Assembly: GCA_902619855.1 (NCBI GenBank)
Contig: CACNGE010000003.1
Location: forward strand, 1-64,000
From: an uncultured Bacteroidota bacterium
GTDB lineage: Bacteria; Bacteroidota; Bacteroidia; Flavobacteriales; Flavobacteriaceae
Direction: 5' to 3'
Length of the DNA: 64,000 bases
A program made the position numbers and the translations under genes. Of this stretch, positions 17,280 through 27,383 are shown piece after piece. The first letter of the stretch is position 1; the number at the start of each line of letters is the position of its first letter. The notes beneath the pieces are model-generated. The model had not been told where the DNA came from. It made no database searches and was given only the letters and a program-made list of their open reading frames with translations.

Positions 17280-18568
17280 GGATTCATTAACGCTTCAATT
17301 TCCTCAGCCTCGATTGGAATGTTTTTCATCAAGTTTAGGGGTTCGCCTGTTTGTTGTACCACCACATCGTCTTCCAACCGAATGCCAAACCCCTCTTGGG
17401 GGATATAAATCCCAGGTTCGACAGTAAAGACCATATTGGCAGTGATGGGTTGGTCGAGCAAGCCATAGTCGTGGGTGTCAAGGCCCAAATGATGGGAAGT
17501 GCCATGCATAAAGTATTTTTTATAAGCAGGGTTTTTTTCGGTTTGATTTTGTAAATCAGCGCTATCCAACAGCCCTAATGCCAATAATTCGGCAGTCATC
17601 AATTCGCCCACTTCCACATGGTATGCTTTCCAATAAGCACCTGGAACAAGTCGTTTGGTGGCTTCGTTTTTGACTCGCAAAACAGCATCATACACATCGC
17701 GTTGTCGCTTGGTAAATCGACCAGAAACAGGAATCGTACGTGTCATATCAGAAGAGTAGTTACCATACTCAGCAGCCACATCCATCAGCAGCAAATCGCC
17801 TGCTTTACACTGTTGGTTGTTCTCGATATAATGCAACACATTGGCATTGGAGCCTGAGGCAATGATGGGTGTGTAGGCAAAGCCCTTTGAACGATTACGA
17901 AGAAATTCATGCGAATATTCAGCCTCAATTTCATACTCCCAAACCCCTGGTTTGACAAAGCCCAACACACGTCGAAACCCTTTTTCAGTGATTTCACATG
18001 CAGTTTGTATATGTTCAATTTCTTCTGGATCCTTCAAAGCTCGTAGACCCTGCAAAATTAAATTACTTTTTTCATAGTTGTGTGTGGCAAATTTGCCTTT
18101 ACACCACTCAATAAATCGATCTTCTCGCGTTTGGGTTTCGACCTTGGCACGATAGTGCTCGTTGGTATTGATGTATATATGTTCAACTTCTTTTGCCAAA
18201 GCCAAAAAATGTGATTCAAATTCACTTGTCCACTTTACAGTTGCAATACCCGACACTTTGGTCGCTTCGGCTTGGGTGAGTTTATGGCCCTCCCAAACAG
18301 CTATATGGGCATTGGTTTCTCGCACAAATACGACCTCTCGCAAAGCGGGGTCTTTGGCGTCTGGGCATAAAACCAAAATGGTTTCTTCTTGATCGATCCC
18401 AGTGAGGTAAAACAAATCTCGGTGCTGCGCAAAGGGCAAGGTGCTATCTGCACTAACAGGGTAAATGTCGTTTGAGTTAAACACTGCAATGCTATTGGGC
18501 TTGAGTTGTGCCATAAAACGCTGACGATGTAGCGTAAAGACACCATGATGTAGGCTTATATATTTCAT
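17276..18568 (-). CDS. pepP: Xaa-Pro aminopeptidase
   Basis: 430 residues, M24B family metallopeptidase that removes N-terminal residues before proline. The N-terminal creatinase-like domain (SIAVFNSNDIYPVSAD, about 25-180) is followed by the pita-bread catalytic domain with the two-metal ligands in DVAAEYGNYSSDMTR, HGTSHHLGLDTHD, TVEPGIYIP and FGIRLEDDVVV. No signal peptide, so cytoplasmic. Divergent from the VPS10-like gene with 44 bp between starts. Confidence 0.92.
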   Translation of the reverse strand: MKYISLHHGVFTLHRQRFMAQLKPNSIAVFNSNDIYPVSADSTLPFAQHRDLFYLTGIDQEETILVLCPDAKDPALREVVFVRETNAHIAVWEGHKLTQAEATKVSGIATVKWTSEFESHFLALAKEVEHIYINTNEHYRAKVETQTREDRFIEWCKGKFATHNYEKSNLILQGLRALKDPEEIEHIQTACEITEKGFRRVLGFVKPGVWEYEIEAEYSHEFLRNRSKGFAYTPIIASGSNANVLHYIENNQQCKAGDLLLMDVAAEYGNYSSDMTRTIPVSGRFTKRQRDVYDAVLRVKNEATKRLVPGAYWKAYHVEVGELMTAELLALGLLDSADLQNQTEKNPAYKKYFMHGTSHHLGLDTHDYGLLDQPITANMVFTVEPGIYIPQEGFGIRLEDDVVVQQTGEPLNLMKNIPIEAEEIEALMNP

Positions 18569-18612
18569 ATGGTAAAGTAAAAAAAATTTATCTTCACAGT
18601 AAAATTCTTACC

Positions 18613-21432
18613 ATGAAGCTTCTATTTTTTTTATTAGCCCTGGCAACAGTTGTTGCACAACCGACTCCCACTCCTGCCCATGAGTTGCTGAACTCCACAA
18701 GCAATCTTGATCGTTTGGTCAGCAGATCACTTGTTGCGAAACTTCCACTCACAAACATCGGTCCCAGTGTGATGAGTGGTCGAGTAACAGATATCGACGT
18801 CAATCCCAAGGCACCCCATGAGTTTTATGTTGGTTATGCGTCAGGCGGATTGTGGTACACCAACAACAACGGCACGACCTTTCAGCCTGTGATGGACAAT
18901 AGTCCCACCCAAAATATTGGAGACATTGCAGTACACTGGCCCACACATACGATTTATGTTGGTACAGGCGAAAACAACTCCTCTCGCTCGTCCTATGCAG
19001 GGATTGGTATTCTTAAATCAATGGATAAAGGAGCATCTTGGCAACAAATTGGCTTGGCAGATTCTCATCATATCGGCAAAATCGAAATCAATCCCGCCGA
19101 CCCCAACGAGGTTATTGTTGGGGTAACAGGACATTTGTACTCAAGTGATAGCACTCGTGGGATTTACAAAACCACTGATGGCGGAAATACCTGGAAGCAA
19201 ACACTTGCACTACAAGACCCAATTGGGATTATTGAAATCAGTGTTGCACCAGAAAACTTTGGAGTTCAATACGCTGCTGCATGGGAAAAAGATCGGAAGG
19301 CATGGGATTTTGTTGGCAGTGGTACAGGCTCAGGCATTTACAAAAGCATAGACAGTGGCGATAGTTGGAAGCTTATCAGTTCATCGCAAAATGGCTTCCC
19401 CCAGGGCGAGGGCGTTGGACGTATAGGAATTGCTGCTTATGATGCGAAAACCATTTATGCCATCGTTGACAACCAAGATCGAAGACCAAGAGAAGCTAAA
19501 GTAAAACAGTCATTGACCAAACAAGACTTTCAAGGCATGTCCTTAGAAGGCTTTTTTGCAGTCGATCAAAAACTCCTAACCGAATTTTTAGAAGAAAATA
19601 ATTTTCCAAAAGAGCACACAGCCAAAAGTATACGCACTTCTGTTCAAAACGGAAAGCTAAAACCATCTGATTTAGCACTCTATCTTAGCGATGCCAACAG
19701 CGACTTGTTTGACACTCCAGTTGTTGGAGCACAAGTCTTTCGTTCCGACGACGCTGGTCGAACATGGGTCAAAACCCATAAGGGATACCTCGATGATTTG
19801 TACTATAGTTATGGTTATTATTTTGGGATGATTCATGTAACACCCACAGACGCCAATCGCATATATATCTATGGTGTTCCCTTGTTGACTTCATCAGATG
19901 GGGGACAAGCATTTGAAAGCATAGATGCGCCCAATGCGCACGTCGATCATCATGCATTGTGGATAAACCCCACCAACCCCGAACACTTGATCAATGGCAA
20001 TGATGGCGGAGTTAATATCAGCTATGATGGTGGTCAAAACTGGATCAAAAACAACCAACCCTCAGTGGGTCAGTTCTATACAGTTTATGCCGACCAACAA
20101 ACCCCTTACCACGTGTATGGTGGACTGCAAGACAATGGCGTTTGGGAAGCCCCACACACCAGTCGTGAAAATGTAGCTTGGCATCAGTATGGGCACAACA
20201 ATTGGACTGGAATTATGGGTGGAGATGGCATGCAAATTCAGGTGGATCAAGACAATGCAGATATTGTTTATACTGGTTATCAGTTTGGGAATTATTTCAG
20301 AATCAATCGCGAAACCAAAAAGCGTACTAACATACAACCCAAACACAAGCTTGGTGAAGCACCACTGCGGTTCAACTGGCAAACACCCATTTTGCTATCG
20401 CCTCACAACAACGATATTCTTTATTTTGGGAGCAACAAACTCCATCGATCCCTCAATCGTGGCGATGATTACATTACAATCTCAAAAGATTTGACAAGTG
20501 GAGGGAAAAAAGGAAATGTTCCCTACGGAACACTCACAACTATTGACGAATCTCGATTTGAGTTTGGAAAACTGCTTGTTGGATCGGATGATGGTCACAT
20601 TCATGTATCTACAGACAGTGGCGCATCTTGGCAGCGCATCAGCGACGACTTGCCGCAAGAACTTTGGGTGAGTCGCGTTCAATTTTCAAAGCACTTACCC
20701 ACTCGAGTGTATGCCACCCTGAATGGGTATCGATGGGATGACTTTACACCCTATGTATATGTGTCAGATGATTTGGGTCAGTCTTGGCGGAGTCTGGCAA
20801 AGGGACTTCCCCTTTCTCCTGTCAATGTAGTTCGAGAAGACCACAACGATGCTGAAATCTTGTATGTTGGAACTGATAATGGATTGTTTGTTTCAATCAA
20901 TGGTGGTGGGGCTTGGCATATGTTTGATGCTGATTTCCCACGTGTGGCAGTTCACGATTTGTTTATTCAAGAGCGAGAAAACGATTTGTTGATCGGCACA
21001 CACGGACGTTCGATTTACCAGCTAGAATTGGAGCCCATTCAGGCTTTAAAGTCTATGGCTCAACAACAAGTGTTTGTAGTCCAACCAAAGTCAATCAGGC
21101 ATAGAAAAAATTGGGGAAGAAAGTATCGGGTCTGGTCAGAAGCAATCACACCAGATTTTTCTTGGGTGTTTTATGCTGCCAATCCTACTAAAGGCAAATG
21201 GCAGTTGACTTCAGAAAAAGATATTGTTGTTTATGAAGAAGACATCGAACTAACAACAGGTCTTCAGTCGATTCCTTATGATTTATATTTTAAAGAAGAG
21301 CAAGTCAACAAGTACAATCGCAAGCATAAAGCCAACCTCACAGCTGCTGATGATGAGAAGACCTATTTACCAATCGGGAACTACAAATTGCTGTGGAATG
21401 ACAAACAAATCAGCTCCTTAGAAATTGAATAA
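18613..21432 (+). CDS. Exported VPS10/sortilin-type BNR-repeat protein
   Basis: 939 residues with a short signal peptide (MKLLFFLLALATVVA, cleavage near VAQ). The mature protein is a long beta-propeller chain with repeated BNR/Asp-box motifs (SMDKGASWQ, TTDGGNTWK, SIDSGDSWK, SSDGGQAF, STDSGASWQ, SDDLGQSW), as in sortilin VPS10 domains and the so-called glycosyl hydrolases of this type in Bacteroidota. No glycosidase active site can be pointed out, and no T9SS C-terminal sorting domain is evident, so a hydrolase label would be speculative. Periplasmic or outer-surface location is likely. Confidence 0.75.
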   Translation: MKLLFFLLALATVVAQPTPTPAHELLNSTSNLDRLVSRSLVAKLPLTNIGPSVMSGRVTDIDVNPKAPHEFYVGYASGGLWYTNNNGTTFQPVMDNSPTQNIGDIAVHWPTHTIYVGTGENNSSRSSYAGIGILKSMDKGASWQQIGLADSHHIGKIEINPADPNEVIVGVTGHLYSSDSTRGIYKTTDGGNTWKQTLALQDPIGIIEISVAPENFGVQYAAAWEKDRKAWDFVGSGTGSGIYKSIDSGDSWKLISSSQNGFPQGEGVGRIGIAAYDAKTIYAIVDNQDRRPREAKVKQSLTKQDFQGMSLEGFFAVDQKLLTEFLEENNFPKEHTAKSIRTSVQNGKLKPSDLALYLSDANSDLFDTPVVGAQVFRSDDAGRTWVKTHKGYLDDLYYSYGYYFGMIHVTPTDANRIYIYGVPLLTSSDGGQAFESIDAPNAHVDHHALWINPTNPEHLINGNDGGVNISYDGGQNWIKNNQPSVGQFYTVYADQQTPYHVYGGLQDNGVWEAPHTSRENVAWHQYGHNNWTGIMGGDGMQIQVDQDNADIVYTGYQFGNYFRINRETKKRTNIQPKHKLGEAPLRFNWQTPILLSPHNNDILYFGSNKLHRSLNRGDDYITISKDLTSGGKKGNVPYGTLTTIDESRFEFGKLLVGSDDGHIHVSTDSGASWQRISDDLPQELWVSRVQFSKHLPTRVYATLNGYRWDDFTPYVYVSDDLGQSWRSLAKGLPLSPVNVVREDHNDAEILYVGTDNGLFVSINGGGAWHMFDADFPRVAVHDLFIQERENDLLIGTHGRSIYQLELEPIQALKSMAQQQVFVVQPKSIRHRKNWGRKYRVWSEAITPDFSWVFYAANPTKGKWQLTSEKDIVVYEEDIELTTGLQSIPYDLYFKEEQVNKYNRKHKANLTAADDEKTYLPIGNYKLLWNDKQISSLEIE

Positions 21433-21520
21433 TTTGTTTGATAATGCTTCAACGATTTTGATTAAAAAATACTCAATTCAGGTCAAACTTGTTAGAATCA
21501 TTCAAAATCATCAAAAACCT

Positions 21521-21551
21521 TTGGCTTTCAGACGTGCAGCACCTAATTTTG
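21521..21551 (+). promoter_or_regulatory. Promoter of the sdhCAB operon
   Basis: TTG at 21521-21523, a 20-nt spacer and TAATTTTG at 21544-21551, a complete Bacteroidota -33/-7 promoter. It predicts a start near 21557 and a leader of about 16 nt before sdhC. The remainder of the 141-bp gap shows no terminator. Confidence 0.7.
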
Positions 21552-21573
21552 TATGAACATTTAGCAAATAACT

Positions 21574-22233
21574 ATGGGGGTTGTCCTGTCTTCTACGATA
21601 CTGCGAAAGTTTGCGATGGCATCGTCGGGTTTATTTTTAATGCTGTTTTTGCTTCAGCATTTCGCAATCAACATTACTTCTGTTTTTAGTGAAACCATCT
21701 TCAATCAGTTTTCTCATTTTATGGGAACCAACGCCATCGTGCAGTTTGTCCTGCAACCCATTTTGATTTTAGGAGTGATTTTTCATTTTGTCATGGGCTT
21801 TATCCTCGACATTCAAAATCGCAGGGCACGTGGTACTCGCTATGCAGTGTACAAAGGAAGAGCAAATGCGAGTTGGGTTTCTAGAAATATGCTGATTTCA
21901 GGGGGGACAGTACTTGCCTTTCTCGCCTTACACTTTTACGACTTTTGGGTACCTGAAATGAATTATAAATACTTCGAGTTTTTACCTCAAAATCCAGACC
22001 GATACTATGAGGAGTTGGTGCATAAGTTTGAAGACCTCACACGAGTGATTCTCTACGTGATTTCCTTTGTTTTTTTAGCACTTCACCTCTCTCATGGCTT
22101 TTCATCTGCCTTTCAGTCCATGGGCTTTAACAATAAATATACCCCAGTCGTGAAATCTCTTGGGAAAGTCTATTCGATTGGGATCCCTGCTGGCTTTGCT
22201 TTTATTGCGATTTTTCATTTTTTAAATCACTAA
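21574..22233 (+). CDS. sdhC: Succinate dehydrogenase cytochrome b subunit
   Basis: 219 residues, five predicted hydrophobic helices, the di-heme type membrane anchor (TIGR02046 family) that passes electrons between quinone and SdhB. Helix histidines that could ligate heme occur in [28 protein letters not shown] and LALHLSHGF. It is followed by sdhA after one base, giving the C-A-B order of the Bacteroides/Wolinella-type enzyme. Confidence 0.88.
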   Translation: MGVVLSSTILRKFAMASSGLFLMLFLLQHFAINITSVFSETIFNQFSHFMGTNAIVQFVLQPILILGVIFHFVMGFILDIQNRRARGTRYAVYKGRANASWVSRNMLISGGTVLAFLALHFYDFWVPEMNYKYFEFLPQNPDRYYEELVHKFEDLTRVILYVISFVFLALHLSHGFSSAFQSMGFNNKYTPVVKSLGKVYSIGIPAGFAFIAIFHFLNH

Positions 22234-22234
22234 C

Positions 22235-24238
22235 ATGACCAAACTAAACGCACAAATCCCCAAAGGTCCAATAGCTGATAAATGGACAAATCATAAAAAC
22301 AATATTCGTTTGGTCAGCCCTGCAAACAAGCGATTGATCGATGTGATTGTCGTGGGAACTGGTTTGGCAGGAGGTTCTGCTGCTGCTACCCTAGCCGAAC
22401 TGGGATACAACGTTAAGGCATTTTGTTTTCAAGATTCGCCACGGCGGGCACACTCTATCGCTGCACAAGGAGGAATCAATGCAGCCAAAAACTATCAAGG
22501 GGATGGAGACTCGGTCCACCGCTTGTTTTACGATACTGTAAAAGGTGGAGACTATCGGTCGAGAGAAGCAAACGTATATCGACTGGCAGAAGTCTCTGCA
22601 AATATCATTGATCAATGTGTCGCACAAGGTGTTCCCTTTGCGAGAGATTATGGTGGTTTGCTCGACAATCGTTCGTTTGGGGGTGTACTCGTTTCAAGAA
22701 CGTTTTACGCCAAAGGACAAACAGGTCAGCAGTTGCTCCTCGGGGCTTATTCAGCCATGAATCGTCAGATCGGACGTGGTAAAATAAAAATGTACAGTCG
22801 CCATGAGATGCTCGACCTTGTCAAAGTCGATGGTAAGGCTAGAGGAATTATCACTCGAAACTTGGTAACTGGCGAAATAGAAAGACATGCTGCACATGCT
22901 GTTGTGATAGCATCAGGGGGTTATGGAAATCTTTTCTATTTATCAACCAATGCGATGGGAAGCAATGTCACTGCTGCCTGGAAAATTCACAAGCAAGGAG
23001 CCTATTTTGCCAATCCTTGCTTCACGCAAATCCACCCAACTTGTATCCCTGTTTCTGGAGATCATCAGTCCAAATTGACACTGATGTCGGAGTCTTTACG
23101 TAACGATGGACGGATTTGGGTACCCAAGAAAAAAGAAGATGCAAAGGCAATTCGTGAAGGACGCCTCAAACCAACAGACTTGACAGAGGATGATCGAGAC
23201 TATTATCTTGAGCGTCGCTATCCTGCTTTTGGAAATCTTGTTCCAAGAGATGTTGCATCTCGAGCAGCCAAAGAAAGATGCGATGAAGGCTTTGGTGTTA
23301 ACAAAACAGGAGAGGCTGTTTTTCTAGATTTTGCTGCAGCCATTGAGCGATATGGCAAAGAAAAAGCACACGTAAAAGGACTGGATGAAAACGACAATGC
23401 ACTTGTACAAAAACTTGGCAAACAAGTCATCAAAGCCAAATATGGCAACTTGTTTCAGATGTATGAAAAAATTGTCGATCAAAATCCATACGAAACCCCT
23501 ATGATGATCTACCCAGCTGTTCACTACACCATGGGAGGTGTTTGGGTTGATTACAACCTGATGACAACAGTACCAGGTTGCTTTGCTATAGGGGAGGCCA
23601 ACTTTTCTGATCATGGTGCCAACCGACTTGGTGCCTCTGCATTGATGCAGGGCTTGGCAGATGGTTATTTTGTATTGCCATACACTATCGGAGATTATTT
23701 GGCAGATGATATCCGTACAGGATCAATATCTAACGACACCCCTGAATTTGAAAAAGCAGAGACGAATGTGCGAGCACAAATCGATGCTTTTATCAATAAC
23801 AAGGGAACAAAAACGGTTGATTATTTCCATCGAAAACTCGGAAAAATTATTTGGAATAAATGTGGAATGTCACGCAACAAAAAAGGACTTGAAGAAGCCA
23901 TAGCACAAGTCAAAGCACTGCGCGAAGAGTTTTATAAAGATGTTTTTGTGCCCGGCACTGCCGATTCATTTAATGAGCCATTGGCAAAAGCCCTTCGAGT
24001 AGCAGACTTTTTGGAGTTGGGAGAACTCTTTGCCAAAGATGCCTTGGAACGCACAGAATCTTGTGGAGGTCACTTTCGAGAAGAATCCCAAACACCCGAG
24101 GGTGAAGCGCTTCGAGATGATAAAAACTTCACGTTTGTCTCTGCATGGGAATACAAAGGAGAACCGAGTAAAGCCAAACTGCACAAAGAGGACTTGGCTT
24201 ATGAAAACATCGAATTGAAAACACGTTCATACAAGTAA
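22235..24238 (+). CDS. sdhA: Succinate dehydrogenase/fumarate reductase flavoprotein subunit
   Basis: 667 residues. The FAD-binding Rossmann motif is [20 protein letters not shown] (about 35-54), the covalent FAD-His lies in [10 protein letters not shown], and substrate and active-site elements follow (HPTCIP, the [10 protein letters not shown] catalytic Arg region, [26 protein letters not shown]). It oxidises succinate to fumarate on the cytoplasmic face of the membrane in the TCA cycle. Tightly packed with sdhC (1 bp) and sdhB (2 bp). Confidence 0.95.
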   Translation: MTKLNAQIPKGPIADKWTNHKNNIRLVSPANKRLIDVIVVGTGLAGGSAAATLAELGYNVKAFCFQDSPRRAHSIAAQGGINAAKNYQGDGDSVHRLFYDTVKGGDYRSREANVYRLAEVSANIIDQCVAQGVPFARDYGGLLDNRSFGGVLVSRTFYAKGQTGQQLLLGAYSAMNRQIGRGKIKMYSRHEMLDLVKVDGKARGIITRNLVTGEIERHAAHAVVIASGGYGNLFYLSTNAMGSNVTAAWKIHKQGAYFANPCFTQIHPTCIPVSGDHQSKLTLMSESLRNDGRIWVPKKKEDAKAIREGRLKPTDLTEDDRDYYLERRYPAFGNLVPRDVASRAAKERCDEGFGVNKTGEAVFLDFAAAIERYGKEKAHVKGLDENDNALVQKLGKQVIKAKYGNLFQMYEKIVDQNPYETPMMIYPAVHYTMGGVWVDYNLMTTVPGCFAIGEANFSDHGANRLGASALMQGLADGYFVLPYTIGDYLADDIRTGSISNDTPEFEKAETNVRAQIDAFINNKGTKTVDYFHRKLGKIIWNKCGMSRNKKGLEEAIAQVKALREEFYKDVFVPGTADSFNEPLAKALRVADFLELGELFAKDALERTESCGGHFREESQTPEGEALRDDKNFTFVSAWEYKGEPSKAKLHKEDLAYENIELKTRSYK

Positions 24239-24240
24239 CA

Positions 24241-24987
24241 ATGAAACTAACATTAAAAATCTGGCGACAAGAAAATGCCACTGCAAAAGGGAGTATGCAA
24301 ACCTATTTTTTGAAAGGCGTGTCTCCTGATATGTCCTTTTTGGAAATGATGGATGTGCTCAACGAACAGCTGATGGAGCAAAGAATTGATCCTGTTGCTT
24401 TTGACCACGACTGTCGAGAGGGCATCTGTGGTTCGTGCTCGATGTTTATCAATGGCGAAGCCCACGGACCTGATCGATTGGTCACGACTTGCCAGTTGCA
24501 CATGCGAAAATTTAAAGATGGTGACACGATCCATATCGAGCCTTTTCGTGCAAAGCCTTTTCCTGTGATCAAGGACTTGGTTGTTGATCGCACTGCCTTT
24601 GATCGGATTCAGCATGCTGGTGGTTTTGTATCTGTCAATACTTCTGGAAACACCCAAGATGCCAATGCAACACCTATTGAAAAAGCAGATGCTGATAAGG
24701 CCTTTGATGCAGCCACTTGTATCGGTTGTGGGGCTTGTGTTGCAAGCTGTAAAAATGCCTCTGCCATGTTGTTTGTCTCTGCGAAGGTGTCACAATACGC
24801 CTTACTTCCACAAGGGCAAGTTGAAGCGACTGATCGTGTATTAAATATGGTTAAACAAATGGATGAAGAGGGCTTTGGAAATTGTACCAATACTGGGGCT
24901 TGTGAGGTGGAATGTCCCAAAGGAATTTCACTGGAAAACATTGCCCGTATGAACAGAGAATATCTATCGGCCAATGTGAAGGGGTAA
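24241..24987 (+). CDS. sdhB: Succinate dehydrogenase iron-sulfur subunit
   Basis: 248 residues. The N-terminal plant-type [2Fe-2S] domain has cysteines in [12 protein letters not shown] and TTCQLH; the C-terminal bacterial ferredoxin domain has [13 protein letters not shown] and a second set in [15 protein letters not shown] for the [4Fe-4S] and [3Fe-4S] clusters. It relays electrons from SdhA flavin to the SdhC hemes. A client of the SUF machinery encoded upstream. Confidence 0.95.
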   Translation: MKLTLKIWRQENATAKGSMQTYFLKGVSPDMSFLEMMDVLNEQLMEQRIDPVAFDHDCREGICGSCSMFINGEAHGPDRLVTTCQLHMRKFKDGDTIHIEPFRAKPFPVIKDLVVDRTAFDRIQHAGGFVSVNTSGNTQDANATPIEKADADKAFDAATCIGCGACVASCKNASAMLFVSAKVSQYALLPQGQVEATDRVLNMVKQMDEEGFGNCTNTGACEVECPKGISLENIARMNREYLSANVKG

Positions 24988-24989
24988 TC

Positions 24990-25776
24990 ATGAGAAATTT
25001 TTCCATGAAAACCCTAAACACTGTTTTAGTACAACTCAATACCATTTGGCATCACCCTCTCGCCAATCAAGAGTTGATTGCTGAACATCTAAACCAACTA
25101 CAAAAAAGTGTTTAACTCATTGTTCTTCCAGAAACTTGGGCAACGGGCTTTACGATGACATCCGATCAAGTTGCAGAAACCTCTGATGCTCCATCAGTCA
25201 GATGGATGCAACAACAAGCAAAAAAGCTCAATGCAGCAGTTTGTGGTAGTTTGTCAATTCAAAAGAATCAAAAGTTTTATAACCGATTTTTCTTTGTGCA
25301 CCCCGATGGTCATATAAATACTTATGATAAATATCATCCGTATACCCCCTCGGGCGAGGCACGTGTGTATGCGGCTGGAACAAAGCCTATTACTTTTTAA
25401 ATACATAGGTTGGAATATTCTCCCAATCATCTGCTATGACTTGCGATTTCCAGTCTTTTGTCGCAGCAACGACGATTATGATTTACTGATTTGTGTAGCC
25501 AATTGGCCAGCTGCTCGCATAGAAGCTTGGGACACACTTTTGCGCGCTCGCGCTATCGAAAACATGGCTTATTTAATTGGGGTTAATCGCATTGGTCGAG
25601 ATGCGTATCGATTAGATTATCCAGGACATTCTGCTGCCTATAACGCCTTGGGTGATTGTGAAGGAATCGCAGATAAAAACCAGTTTCTAACCCATGTTGT
25701 GCTCGATCAATCGAAACTAATAACAACGAGAGAAATACTCCCATTTTTGGAAGATAAGGATGCCTTTACTCTAGAA
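24990..25776 (+). pseudogene. Broken nitrilase-family (omega-amidase, YafV-like) gene
   Basis: Three pieces together read as one carbon-nitrogen hydrolase of about 260 residues. Piece one (24990 or 25005 onward) ends at an in-frame TAA at 25113-25115 exactly where a residue should precede LIVLPETWATGF. Piece two carries that catalytic-Glu motif and YDKYHPYTPSGE with the catalytic Lys, and stops at 25397; dropping one T from the five-T run at 25394-25398 restores the frame into piece three, with the catalytic Cys in IICYDLRFP, NWPAARIEAW and NRIGRD. Homology ends near PFLEDKDAFTL (25773), but the frame runs on to 25989 antisense to the next gene, so the normal stop is also lost. It sits 2 bp after sdhB. 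Real decay or assembly error are both possible. Confidence 0.75.
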
Positions 25777-27367
25777 CAAACCTTTCCTGCAACTCCCAAT
25801 TGGAACGCACGTCGAGAATTGGCTCGTGATGGTATACCTTTTCAGGCGCACTTCGATCGAGAAAACGACCAGTATCCCATTGCCCATTTTTGTTTTCATC
25901 GACAATCAACCGCACATAGTATTTTTTTGGTTGTAGATTGGAAAAAACAACACGTCTTTGCGGTGCTGATATTGGCAAACTACGAATAAGGTTTTCATTT
26001 TCGTCTGTGAGTTGTACGATAATAGGATAGCTGGGTACGCCTACAAGCTGAAGATAAACACTACCATAGTCAGCAGGTTTTTTGGTGCGCAACACCAGTT
26101 GTAAACTGTCATTGACTTCATCGAAAAAATCAGTAATTGCACCTGGAAACACATCCAATTGATAGTTTTCATTTGGTAGGATATCAAAGTCAAATAGAAC
26201 CCGATGTGGGTCTTCAACAGAGACATAAAATGGAACAGGGATAGAGTCACGATCGCGTAAGTTAATACGTGATTTATCAATCGTCAAAATAGGTGTGGTG
26301 GTTTCAATGCGAAGGGTGTCATCAAAATGTAAAACCCCTTTAATTGTGGAAGAGATTGTAAGAGAGTCCAATTCAGCTTTTCGGATTTGATGAGTAGTTT
26401 GTACTTTGAGCGTATCACGAATGATATCAAACTGCAAGGAGTCAGCCGAAAAATGCTTGTACCAAACATAAAGGGTATCAGATTTTTTGTCAAAAGACTG
26501 AATAGTTTGGACGCTATCAGGGAGGTTTATCGGCAAAACCTTAAGACCAGTGGCGTCGCCAAAATAACCTATCCCAATTCGATTTTGACTAGCTTGAAAT
26601 GTTCGCCCTACAGAAAAATTGGTCTTTTCTCGAAACAAGTCCAAAAGAAAAAGACTATCTGTTGGCAGATCGATAAAATCATTAATAAAACCAATATCAT
26701 CAGCGTTTTGATCAAAGGTGTAATTGTTTGCGATGTCTTTTTGTGCAATAAGTAAATATCGCCCAGCGCGGACATTACTAATTTCAAAGACCTCCAAACT
26801 GTCCAATGTATTAGTCAAATAGTCTGGGGGTTGCTGATAAATAATCGAGTCGTTATATGTACTATCCACTGCATAGAGCATGACAGACACAAAGTTTTTT
26901 GTCTTTCGTCCAAAGGCATTGCCAATCCTACCACGCACTTGAAGGGAATCTACATAATCACCAGTGGAGAAGACATAGCGAAAGTATGGATATGGATTTC
27001 CTTCGTTGTTATCGACGATGCTTTGTCCAAAATTGAAATTATAGGTGGTGTTTGGACGTAGCGTGTCCATGAGTTCGATTTGCACATACTTTGCAGCAGA
27101 GCTTTGTGGCGAAATGATATATGCAGCTGGGTCAAGTGGCGGCGAAACAATAAGTTGATCTTTTAGCTTTTTGAGTTTCACATATTCATCAAAATACATA
27201 CGAATTCTCTCTTTGTTGAAATGAGTTGTGTTTAACTCTGGATCAGCGCGCAACAATACAGGTGGGGTTTCATCTTCGGGCCCACCAGTGGGATTTCCAC
27301 GCTTGGCACATTGCACAAACCACAGCACAATAAACCCCCAAAAAAGTACTGAAAATCTATACTTCAT
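25766..27367 (-). CDS. Ig-like (SbsA/Big_5-type) domain lipoprotein
   Basis: 533 residues. The lipoprotein signal ends WFVQC and is followed by AKRGNPTGGPEDETPPVLL, a start typical of Bacteroidota Ig-like domain lipoproteins. An N-terminal Big_5/SbsA-type Ig-like domain (PELNTTHFNKERIRMYFDEY to YRYVFSTGDYVDSL, about 35-130) precedes several beta-rich repeats and a C-terminal region with an EF-hand-like VDENKNGQWDTG. Envelope-anchored, role unknown. Its start is 256 bp from glyS with the candidate RNA between; its 3' end overlaps the remnant of the nitrilase gene. Confidence 0.8.
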   Translation of the reverse strand: MKYRFSVLFWGFIVLWFVQCAKRGNPTGGPEDETPPVLLRADPELNTTHFNKERIRMYFDEYVKLKKLKDQLIVSPPLDPAAYIISPQSSAAKYVQIELMDTLRPNTTYNFNFGQSIVDNNEGNPYPYFRYVFSTGDYVDSLQVRGRIGNAFGRKTKNFVSVMLYAVDSTYNDSIIYQQPPDYLTNTLDSLEVFEISNVRAGRYLLIAQKDIANNYTFDQNADDIGFINDFIDLPTDSLFLLDLFREKTNFSVGRTFQASQNRIGIGYFGDATGLKVLPINLPDSVQTIQSFDKKSDTLYVWYKHFSADSLQFDIIRDTLKVQTTHQIRKAELDSLTISSTIKGVLHFDDTLRIETTTPILTIDKSRINLRDRDSIPVPFYVSVEDPHRVLFDFDILPNENYQLDVFPGAITDFFDEVNDSLQLVLRTKKPADYGSVYLQLVGVPSYPIIVQLTDENENLIRSLPISAPQRRVVFSNLQPKKYYVRLIVDENKNGQWDTGRFLDRSAPEKVYHHEPILDVRSNWELQERFVLE

Positions 27368-27383
27368 TAGTTACAAAGAAACG

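Noticed and set aside
25324-25989. Open frame of 221 codons read as an independent gene
   Set aside because: It starts inside nitrilase homology in a shifted frame, and its first codons have no relation to a nitrilase N-terminus. It is the downstream piece of the broken gene, and its last 70 codons are antisense to the Ig-like lipoprotein.
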